Shown here: in pieces, positions 55,392-64,000 of the stretch
How positions within the stretch are numbered: position 1 is the stretch's first letter
Layout of the letters: each line of letters starts with the position of its first letter
Origin: Penicillium oxalicum
Lineage: Eukaryota > Ascomycota > Eurotiomycetes > Eurotiales > Aspergillaceae
Assembly (NCBI RefSeq): GCF_001723175.1
Contig: NC_064652.1
Span: 1,302,001 to 1,366,000 of the forward strand
Length of the DNA stretch: 64,000 bases
Reading direction: 5' to 3'
The notes under the pieces: generated by a model
The model's input: only the letters and a program-made list of their open reading frames with translations
What the model was told of the DNA's origin: nothing
Database searches by the model: none
Program-made: the position numbers and the translations under genes

Positions 55392-57544
55392 GTATACGTA
55401 TATTGCGTGTGATGCTAAATTCTCATTTACCTTTTTTTTCTCCTCGCACACATTACCATTTGCGTGAATATGTACATGATCATGCCTATTACTGGAAAAG
55501 AAAAATATTCAATCATATGATGTCATGTGTCTTTAGACTAAGTTTATATCAGACTCGGTTAAAAATATTAACTTGCATCGTTTTTTCACATTTTGATCAG
55601 CAGATAGAGATGCGAAGAACGTAGCAGCAAGGTAGATTTGCTATTCAAATCGACCTCAGTGGCCGACAAGTCAGCGGCCCTAGGCTAGACTCCGCCGTCC
55701 GGGGTCCATGAAAAGAGAAAAGCCGATTCTTCCATTCCCTCTACCAAAACGCTCATAGGTTCAGAAGATATTTAACCTATAATAAGAATCTATCAAGAAT
55801 GGAAACATGCTCTATCAACGCTCTTGGGCACACTGCTGTCTCAAACTATCCGTTACAAACAGAAGTGAAGAAAGCATCGGTATGAGCAAGATTGAGTAGT
55901 CCGGTAATTTTTCAATTTTTGGGGAGAAAACCGTTGATCTTTATGAAATTACACATCTATGACGTGCGAGCACGCAGATTCAATGGTAAGGATGTGCTTC
56001 TAGAATATTTATTATTTGTAGCAGATAACCTGGATCGGACTGTACAATACTGCAAAGGAGATTACAGACTTTCATAAGAGCATCAGCCATTCGGACAAGC
56101 TTACTTATACTCGTGCTGACACACGGCTGATCTGTTGGGATCAATCATGCACCATAGAGGGCCCAGGGAAGTCTCGTCGTCCAGTGATGTATACTCGGTA
56201 TGTGACTAGAGGATTTGCTTGCTGCTACAGAGTCTGCCTGCTATTGTCTTTCACCACCATTATCCTCATCGCGCTCTCCCTCTCTCTTTTTTTCATAGAA
56301 ATACAAAATCTGTTATCATTTGTCTTTTCAATCTTACCTCTGGCCATAGAACTCCAAGTCTTCCATCCATTCATACGCTCGTCACATCTCACTTTCCCCC
56401 TTGGATCAGAGAACCTCCGTGCAGTTGAGTTGGAACCTGTCATCTCGTGCTGTTTGACACAAGTATTTCTTGACAGCTCATTTACGATAACCAAAAAGCA
56501 GATATGCAACATGCCAATTCAACGGACTCTTTCAGGCAACTGAGTGGCGTTAAATCGATATTCAACCTACTCATGATTTGTCAAGAGATCGGCGAGTTTT
56601 GAAGCTTCGGCCGCAAGGCCCAAAAGAGTAAATCCGGGGCCTATCACAAATATGGCCAAATAAGCCGATGCCTTTGTTTTTTTTTAGAGAATAATCGAGT
56701 CCAATCAAAGCTGCGGTGGCTTCAATCTCCAGTAAAGCTTGGCACGGAATTGGTAGCGGGACTGAGTCAGTTGGACATGCAGCCCGTCAAGGTAAAAAAG
56801 ACCACTGGAACATGTAGTCAGCCCGTAGCACGTGGGCTTTGGTCTGCAAAGACTCAATTGGGATAGTTTTATCTGCAGGGATGTGCCTTGGTCTGTATTT
56901 GGTAAAGGTTTGTGCGGCCTCTCGTGCACACGGAAGGGGTAGGGTGGGGGAAACGGTGACGATGCTGATATGGATTTCAACGCCGTTTTGGATTCTTTGG
57001 ATCAAGTCTTATCTATATTTGTGGGGGAAATTTGTTACCGTTCCGTGTAATCTAAATAGCTTGGATTATCTTCAAGAACCAACCCTGGTAGATTCAACTC
57101 AGAGCGATTCATCAGATGATATTATCGACCCACTATCAGATTACAGGGCTATGGGAAATACGTGACGAGTGATAGCTCAGTTTAGTTACTCCCATTTGGA
57201 TATACATATTTTCAAGAGAACTCATGTCAAGTACGGCCGTCGATTGGATTCTTTCCACAGGTTGGGTGCTACCCCAGACGAAGACGCATATCTGGCCTGT
57301 TTCAGATATGTCCCAGTGATGCGTGACACTCTTCAGCTGTACAATATAACGGCCAAAGAAATATGATGAATGCGTATCTCATTCGCCACTTATCAGATGC
57401 TGAATGACAAAGTCACCAAAAATCCAACAATTTCACCGAAACCCCTGGTTTGACATAAACCTGAAACTTGCTATCGCTCTTGTGACCATTGTCTCGACCT
57501 TAAATTAAACATAAACTACAAGATAGCAGAATGCAATAAGAAAA

Positions 57545-57980
57545 TCACAGAAAAGGACAACTCCCCTCCATTTCCGGACACTGGGGTCCCGTCACGTCTG
57601 CCCAATATCCACATTCGGCAAGTGCTTTCAGGTATGCAGCCCCTGCAGATACGGTAGAGCCTTCATCGGTGAATGGGACATATGTACCACGGTACAAGTC
57701 GTTGATAGGTAATTTTAGCTATGCAAAACACTACTCTAGCGGATGCAACTGGAATCCTTGCAATGAGGCGGCGTTTCCACAAACTCAATACATATTGATA
57801 CTACTAGGCCCGGTACTGCGTGCTCACGGGTACGACTTCCAGGATGAGCAGCAGCCAAATCTCGAGGTCAATTCTACTCCCTCATCATTCTGAAGAGGAA
57901 TTCATAGAATATGGAATCAAAACTGCCTAGATAGTGCCGTTGAAGTGGTATTCTGCGGTGTATTTCACAAATGAGGAATT
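57545..57980 (-). pseudogene. Possible remnant of a cysteine-containing protein gene
   Basis: A minus-strand segment at 57718-57545 is preceded by an acceptor-like TGCATAG and encodes 57 residues ending in a stop. It reads like the end of a real protein (YRGTYVPFTDEG, then AAYLKALAECGYWADV, then CPEMEGSCPFL). Upstream, GTGAGC at 57827 could be the matching donor; the 109-base intron would join in phase to a frame reading IDLEIWLLLILEVVP. Further upstream the same frame reads NSSFVKYTAEYHFNGTI but is cut by one TAG and a TGA TGA pair. TAG and TGA are stops that C-to-T changes can create. I do not recognise the family. It may be a RIP-damaged gene, or an active gene with introns I failed to place. 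Confidence 0.3.
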
Positions 57981-60074
57981 GGTGAGGGCAGGGTTTCATG
58001 GTCGACAGGTATTTTTCGTTCAAGTGACATTGTTGTAAGTTTGATCTTATTGATGAAACGTTGAGAGTTACTTAGATAGTCGTATACACACTCTCAAAAA
58101 TACTATATATGACTTGAAGATGAGTTAAAAGTCAAATTATTCATCGTGGATGAATAATTACAAAGTATCGCCCTATAGTGCCAGAAATTTGAGCCAGACA
58201 ATCAAGTGGATTAGATATAATCAATTGTGATACGACAGCCCGGGTTACTTAATTTCGGATGAAATATCTCATCAACGCGTTGTCTCGTCTACGTATATAA
58301 GTTAAAACCCGGAGAGATGCTAATGAGCTAGGATATTCTCCAACCGATATTCATCGAAAACACGAGAAATTGGAAGTCATGCTCCTCACTGTGACATTCT
58401 TGAGACCAAATTATTGAATACTTGCATTATCTCTAAGATTCACTCCCAAAATGACCGCTACAAGTACACCTCAACCCACAAGAACGATGGTTTTATCCAA
58501 AGCAAAGATCAGATGTATGAATTGGACTTTCTATCTGGACAGTCTTTTTTGACAACCCAATTGACTTTCGAACAATACAATTTTGTGGAATTGTAAGAGG
58601 TTGGACCTGATCGTACATTCATTTTGAACAGACTCATTGTGTCGACTTGTGAAGCAGCCGATGTTATCTGTGGACAGAAAATCCCGACGAGCTTATGCAT
58701 CAATTCAAGATTACTATGTAAGATTATAAAATGGGTTTTTATTTGCCCAACAGCGACGCCGGGATAGAAATGCCAGAAACGAGCGCTCATGGGCTGTGGG
58801 ATGATCATGCACATGATAAGTACATGAGTCTACTGTCAAGGGAGAAGACATCATCGATGTCCCTCAAACTTGGGTGGGTCTAGATTGCGAGGACATTCGA
58901 GAATAGTTGGCAGTAGTCGAGAAACAGTCTAGCCAGCAACGTAGAAGCGAGGGGGAAAAGGGCTATCTGCAATGAGTTTGCTAGTGTGGTATATCTTCTG
59001 TTCTATTTTTTTTTCTTTTTTATCCAAACAGCAACCTCCAGTCGCCCGCAGATATTCTGGTTCTACGGGACAAAGTCAAGCTGTGTGTCTAAATGGAGTA
59101 AGAAATGGCTTGGCTGAAGTTCGTGCCGCGCACTGCAGTGCATAACCTGCCGGAAGAATCCGACAGCGAATAAATTTGACAGCAGGGAGAATGGCCACTT
59201 GTGCATGGGTCGAGACAAAGCAGACAGACCCAGGTCTCTTCCAACAGTACGGGTGGATGGGACCGGCGCTAATGCAGTCAGCGAGAGAGAAAGAGAGAGA
59301 GGGGGGGGGGTCTGACGTGAACTAGATCTGCACCCCGGTCCCGAACAAACTTTTCGGATGAGCTGTCAGCCTATTTCTAAACTGCGATCGGTGAGCAATG
59401 GCTGACTTGCCTGACTACGAGTGGTTTATCGATGATTTATCCTTTTATTTACTGTTCTTGCGAGGAGGAGTACACACGGCTGGCTGGCTGGCTGAAAAGC
59501 CAGCCCGCTGCCAGAGGTCTGGCCGTCAAGGTGACCAATGTGGTTAGTTATGTTCTTTGCTGGCCGCCCTCCCCTGGCTCATCCTGAGAAGAAGTGACCA
59601 ATGAAATGCGATTTTTTAAGATAGTTCAGCTGCAGGCTAACTAGATCTCTGAGCTGCATTGTCTATCTGGTTCATTTCTCACCTACGCTTTCTCAATGAG
59701 AGTATTTCGGAAGTTTGCACGAGTCTGTCAAGACAACCGGACGGGAGAACGGGCAGGCCAACCGGGATGCCCGATTGGTCTAAGCAGCCCCACCCTCTTT
59801 TAGCTTGGAACTCTAACCTTTTCCAAAGTCTCGCAAAGGGAATGGGCCAATCAACAGTTGTTGTTGATCTATAGACCTCTGTTGACGGCGCGCCTCCTAC
59901 GAGGAACGCCTACGACGAACGAATCTCATGCAGATTTTCCGACCTGCACCAAAGCACAGGGCAGCTACACAAGTCTCAGCATTCAGATGCACCTTGAATG
60001 CGGGGCCCTTGATAGTCACCTCCTTGAATGGGTGAGCTACAGCTGGACGAGAAAGAGGGAGGTATAGAGTGGCA

Positions 60075-60080
60075 TATAAA
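60075..60080 (+). promoter_or_regulatory. TATA box of the PAN-repeat protein gene
   Basis: TATAAA lies 75 bases upstream of the ATG at 60155, in good spacing for a fungal core promoter. Confidence 0.5.
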
Positions 60081-60154
60081 GCACAGTGTACTTGACCGCC
60101 AATGACTCGCTTTGAAACGAGATCTTCATCTTTCGCAGACGCTCACATCTTCCC

Positions 60155-61687
60155 ATGCACTTGTTCCATCTTCTCCTAGGAGCTATTGCTGTGACGGGTG
60201 TGGTCGCTTCCACGACCTCGCACCCGCACCCGCATCCTCAAGTTCCCATCTGTCATCAATGCGAGGAGAAGAAAGATCCCACTCCTGCTATTCCACGATG
60301 TGGAACAGAGAGATCTCGACCCAAGCTGTTCAAGGGTCAGTGTACGACGACGTATCGTTGTGCCGGTCACTGTGGTCTGGTGAAGATCCCTCAAGCCAAT
60401 ATCAATAGCCTCAACTGCGACTACGCCGAGGTGACCGTGGGACCGGACGGATCTATCATTGATGAATGCTGTGATCCGCCCGAGTGTCCCAATCAGTGTC
60501 CCACCAATCCATGCTCAGACAAGTCTTGTTCCAACGATCCGAATGGCTGTCCCTCAATCGATGGCTCGATCCACCAATTCGGAGGCAGAGATTATATCTA
60601 CCACTGCAACAAAGGTTTTTGCTCGACCAGCACCTGCGCAACCAGCAGCACGGAAACTCTGAAAGAATGTGCAGAGAAATGTTCCCGAGACCCCTCGTGT
60701 AAGATGATCTCCTATCATGACAAGACATGCACCCTTGCCACGAGTGTAGGAAGTGTCATTGAGCTTCCCGGCTCAGTGGTGCTTGAGCCCGTTGGCCCGT
60801 CGCCCAAGACACACCATGATGGAGACTGTGCTCATCTGCACGGTACCACCAAGATCATCCACGGACTGGAGTTCAAGATTCATTGCGACACCCGTCTTGG
60901 GGAGGCCAATGTATGCAAGTCTCACACGGCGGCATCATTGGAAGACTGTGCGGCCCAGTGCGCGAGCGATTCTCAATGCCACGGCGCTACTTTCTCCGAG
61001 GGCCATTGCTGTCTGGCGGACAAAAAGGTGCACCCATCCAAGCAGCCCGGCTCCATTGGGCTGGAGCCTCTTCCGGGCTATGGATGCCCGTACGTAGACT
61101 GGGCCGTCAAAGAGATCGGCGGCGTGCGCTACGAGTTCCACTGCAACGCGTGGCTGGAATCGGGCGGTACATGGACGCAAGTTCATGCAGCCAACGAGGT
61201 GGAGTGTGCATTGCAATGCAGTAAGAATAAGAAATGTACCGGGGTCTCTCTTCGAGGCCAACAGTGCTATCTCGCTACTGCTGCACCCCACCTGCAGCCC
61301 CGGGGGAACTGGGTCGCCATGGTTCCTCTCACTGGCCACCAGCCTGGTGTGATTGATCCCCCTCCGGGTCCTCCTCCTCCTCCTCCTCCTCCTCCCAAAA
61401 AGACCGATGAGCTCCACGTCCCCGAGTGTAAAGCGGCCCACGGACAGGTGGTGCAGTACAAGGGACACAGCTACTCGATTGATTGCTATCGGTGGGTCGG
61501 TGGAGATGGGTTCACCACCGCTACGAAACATAGTCTGGCCGACTGCATCAAGATGTGCGCAGATCATGCCAATTGTGTGGCAATGCATTATCTTCCTAGC
61601 CAGCAATTCTGTGCGATTCATGACAATATCCCGAGGGTGGGCACTCAGGGAGACTTTGGGGTGGCGTATGTGCGCAGAGTCAGTTGA
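60155..61687 (+). CDS. Secreted protein with four tandem PAN/apple-like repeats
   Basis: A single exon of 510 residues. Residues 1-18 are a signal peptide (MHLFHLLLGAIAVTGVVA). Residues 33-125 are a Cys-rich module with thirteen cysteines (CHQCEE to CSDKSC). Then come four repeats: 132-192, 225-285, 311-371 and 425-486. Each follows C-x18-C-x19or20-C-x3-C-x5-C-x9to11-C; examples are CAEKCSRDPSC, CAAQCASDSQC, CALQCSKNKKC and CIKMCADHANC. This matches the PAN/apple fold, which binds carbohydrates or proteins. A Pro-rich linker (PPPGPPPPPPPPP, 402-414) separates repeats 3 and 4. There is no enzymatic domain, no GPI-like hydrophobic end and no membrane segment after the signal. The protein is probably secreted to bind wall polysaccharide or a host or plant surface, which is inference. 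The absence of introns and regular repeat spacing argue for a functional gene. Confidence 0.86.
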   Translation: MHLFHLLLGAIAVTGVVASTTSHPHPHPQVPICHQCEEKKDPTPAIPRCGTERSRPKLFKGQCTTTYRCAGHCGLVKIPQANINSLNCDYAEVTVGPDGSIIDECCDPPECPNQCPTNPCSDKSCSNDPNGCPSIDGSIHQFGGRDYIYHCNKGFCSTSTCATSSTETLKECAEKCSRDPSCKMISYHDKTCTLATSVGSVIELPGSVVLEPVGPSPKTHHDGDCAHLHGTTKIIHGLEFKIHCDTRLGEANVCKSHTAASLEDCAAQCASDSQCHGATFSEGHCCLADKKVHPSKQPGSIGLEPLPGYGCPYVDWAVKEIGGVRYEFHCNAWLESGGTWTQVHAANEVECALQCSKNKKCTGVSLRGQQCYLATAAPHLQPRGNWVAMVPLTGHQPGVIDPPPGPPPPPPPPPKKTDELHVPECKAAHGQVVQYKGHSYSIDCYRWVGGDGFTTATKHSLADCIKMCADHANCVAMHYLPSQQFCAIHDNIPRVGTQGDFGVAYVRRVS

Positions 61688-62695
61688 ACGAAGGAAAAGA
61701 AGCGGAATGGTGATGATGATGGTTCAGGTAGCTAAATTAGTCACGTAATAAAGCTACAGTATAGTAGAGTGAATTGAGCATTGGAAAAAAGTGCGTATTA
61801 CTGTCTTTGGTGAATCAATGAATCATAAAGCCGTCATCAATTCCGGCTGCTTTTCCCCCGCTTTCTCAATTCCATAATTGGAAATTTCAACTGCAAATGC
61901 AAAGTTTCAACGGCAGCAACGGCCTGCAGGTATTTGCAGTTTCGCCATTGGTCGTTTCTTCAAGAATCAAGTCACGCTCGGTGGTCGGCGAACTTGCAGG
62001 GGGCTTTTCTAAGTAGACGACAGTAGCACCATTCATGCAGACTGAAGCTCGTGCAGGAAAATGGTTCACCGACGAGGCTATTTTGTATTTTCTTCTTTTT
62101 GCAAAAGCGGCACAATCGTGCAGCACACGCCTCGCGTAGACTCTCAACTTGCCCAATGCAGATCTTCGTCGGTAGGAGTCAATTCAGCGGGACCGCCGCT
62201 CAGCCAGCCACTTCAATCGCAACATGCTCGTTGGGCTTCACACTGCAGTGGCGATGCGGTTTCGACAGACCTTTCTCCATGATAGTGTTGCTGACAGGAA
62301 CATACTCATGCCTCTTTCATCTGTCATTGGAGGAGAGTAGGAATACTCTCAGCTGGTCTCTCCATTTTCAGCACTCGACCTTCCGCATTATGAGAATCTC
62401 CTTGACTTGATGCACTCCAGAGGTGCTTGTTCTTTTCTGGTTTCCCCCCCCCCCTTTCGGTGATCCCGAAGACGACGAAAAAGGCGCTTCCAGGGGATTA
62501 GACCTCAAGCTCGTTGATTCGTAGAGTTCTTCCTGTGTTCCTTTTTTCCCTCCTCCTTTTCCCATGTGCTGTATACCATATATTGAGGTCTTCCCCTCTT
62601 AAAACCCACAATTCCATGATCCACCCGTCCATCCAAGATTCGAGATCAAAGACTCATCTTCTTCCTCATTGTCATACCTTGCAATCTCCATCGCC
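61688..62695. other. Intergenic between the PAN-repeat gene and the vWA gene
   Basis: 1.0 kb without a supported frame. An 11-base poly-C run is at 62444-62454. The last 100 bases are a CT-rich leader. Confidence 0.6.
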
Positions 62696-64000
62696 ATGGA
62701 CAACGGACTTTTGACATTCAACCTGCGTGTCCCCGTGGGACTCCAGGTGGTCTCGCATTTGGTCAATGAGAACACCATTCTCGAGCAGTTCCTCCTCATT
62801 CTGAGCTCTACACTCAGTGGATGCAAGTATGAGAGATATCGCAAAGATATTGAAGGATTCACCAATGGTCCCCTTGCTCAACTCGGTCGCATGGAACTAC
62901 AGAGCGCTCTTACTCTGTTCGCCAGCAAGATCGCTGATCACATTCTGTCGGACTTTGTGCCTGAACTGGCGGCACTGACTGGACAGGTCAGTTCTACACC
63001 TATGAATCATAATCAAAGCCCTCTTGTTGGAAAGAAACAAAAGAGAAGAGAAGAAATCACCCAACTGACATTCTCTTCCTGATATGCACTCTCCAGAGTA
63101 TTCAAAGCGTCAACATGCCGGTCATTGATAACGTGGGCAAAGTCAGCACTGCACCATCCGACGATACCCCCGAGGACATCCCCGTCCCTGCCGAACCTGA
63201 GCCTGAGCCTGAAGCGCCTGCCCCCGAAGTCGAGACGAAGAAGCAGCTCAGCGAATTCGCCAGCAAGAATCTGGCTGGATTCCCTCAATTCTCCGAGGAG
63301 AAGATCCAGACAATTACCGACTTGGCGGCGGCAAATATCCAGAGTATCGCGGCCAAGTCTGGCATCCCCCCCGAGGAGATTCCCAAGGCGGCCCAGTTGG
63401 CCTTTTATGACTTTCAAATTCTCTACGGTACAGCCTTCTCTCTCTCTCCCTCACTCTCCCCTCCTTTGATGTTTCTTCTTTCTCTTTCATTTTTACATTT
63501 TCAGCCAAAAACCTCAGTTTCTCATCCCTCCTCTAATCTAATTATTCACTTGTATCACAGATGACAGCGGCTCCATGAACTCGGAAGACTCCCGCATCCC
63601 CACGACTCAAGAGACCGTCAAGGGTCTATACAAGGCCGCCAAGACACTCAACCCGGACAACAAATTCTCCATCCGCTCCTTCGAAGGATCCGAATTTGAC
63701 AATGTCGCCTCCGAGACCGAACTCGACGACATCGTCTCGTCCATGACCTTTGATACCGGTGCAAATGTGGCCAAACCACTCAGGAAAAAGATCCTGGAAC
63801 CCCTGGCAACCGCAGCCATGGAGAATAGACTCAACCCCACGATTGTGGTTATCATCACCGATGGAGATGTAAGTCCTCAATTTCACCTTTGCCCCCCCCC
63901 CCCCCCCCTCTCCTTTCCTTCATCTCTTATTCACCAAGTGGTAAAATTGGTGGTGTTTTTTCTTCTTTTTTCTCTCTCCTTTCTAACAATCCCTTGTAGC
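62696..64000 (+). CDS. vWA-domain protein, N-terminal part (runs off the window)
   Basis: Exons 62696-62986, 63097-63427 and 63561-63868 are visible. A fourth begins at 64000 after a TAG acceptor, so introns are 110, 133 and 131 nt. The protein starts MDNGLLTFNLRVPVGLQVV, followed by a helical part, then a Pro/Glu repeat (PVPAEPEPEPEAPAPEVE). Residues from about 205 on are a von Willebrand A domain: LYDDSGSMNSED with the MIDAS DxSxS motif, KFSIRSFEG, the threonine candidate in SMTFDTGANV, and NPTIVVIITDGD. The fold binds a divalent ion and a partner; no specific role can be given. The intron before the MIDAS exon cuts the first Asp codon. The last intron contains a run of 17 C residues at 63892-63908. 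The C-terminal part is missing from the window. Confidence 0.86.
63892..63908 (+). repeat. 17-base poly-C run in an intron
   Basis: An uninterrupted run of C lies within the third intron of the vWA gene, 24 bases after the donor. It does not touch the splice sites. Confidence 0.9.

Larger units (their letters stand above)
55392..60154. other. 4.8 kb gene-poor, partly A+T-rich region
   Basis: From about 55400 to 59000 the DNA is richer in A+T than the flanking genes and both strands are full of stops. Short frames at 56184-56543, 56705-57165, 57140-57366 and 58414-58814 have no recognisable domain. One stretch near 57545-57980 looks like a decayed or unannotated minus-strand gene and is listed separately. 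From 59280 on the DNA is G+C-richer, with a GA microsatellite running into ten G residues at 59301-59310. No intact transposase or terminal inverted repeat was recognised. Confidence 0.5.

Noticed and set aside
55392..60154. Intact transposon
   Set aside because: No transposase, reverse transcriptase, long terminal repeat or terminal inverted repeat could be recognised by reading both strands.

Overview
The window is nuclear DNA of a filamentous ascomycete, most likely a Eurotiomycete of the Aspergillus/Penicillium type. Genes carry short introns (mostly 50-150 nt) with GTATGT/GTAAGT donors and YAG acceptors. They are spaced by 0.3-5 kb on both strands, and the products (Zn2Cys6 regulator, GH5 endoglucanase with a fungal CBM1, multicopper oxidase) are typical of such fungi. 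The genus is inferred from protein flavour only. Exon-intron structures were built by hand from splice consensus and reading-frame continuity.

Layout. The left edge (1-275) is the tail of a vWA-domain gene, followed by 3.6 kb without a convincing gene. From 3.9 to 24.4 kb lies a block of housekeeping genes: a protein with a glycogen-binding-like domain, APC/C subunit 4, importin beta (Kap95), ribosomal protein uS8 (Rps22), a Tfc7-like histidine phosphatase, a Herp/Usa1-type ubiquitin-like ER membrane protein, and mitochondrial phosphatidylserine decarboxylase. From 25 to 44.4 kb the content is more accessory and metabolic: an FAD monooxygenase with a Zn2Cys6 regulator, a PIN-like carrier, a membrane-anchored multicopper oxidase, a phospholipase C/phosphoesterase, a ketopantoate reductase, a RidA-family deaminase and a small secreted protein.

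After 3.1 kb without a gene come choline kinase and, tail to tail with it, a UCH37-type deubiquitinase. The deubiquitinase frame is broken by one base in a homopolymer. The right part holds a CBM1-GH5 endoglucanase, a 4.8 kb gene-poor and partly A+T-rich stretch with a possible decayed gene, a secreted protein with four regular cysteine repeats of PAN/apple type, and the start of a second vWA-domain gene that runs off the window.

Themes. Phospholipid metabolism recurs: phosphatidylserine decarboxylase, choline kinase and phospholipase C feed or degrade PE and PC, but they are not clustered tightly enough to suggest co-regulation. Ubiquitin/proteasome functions also recur (APC4, Herp/Usa1, UCH37). 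No tRNA, rRNA, CRISPR array or intact transposon was recognised. The items most worth a second look are the four-repeat PAN-like secreted protein, the broken UCH37 frame, the membrane-anchored oxidase and the possible gene remnant near 57.5 kb.
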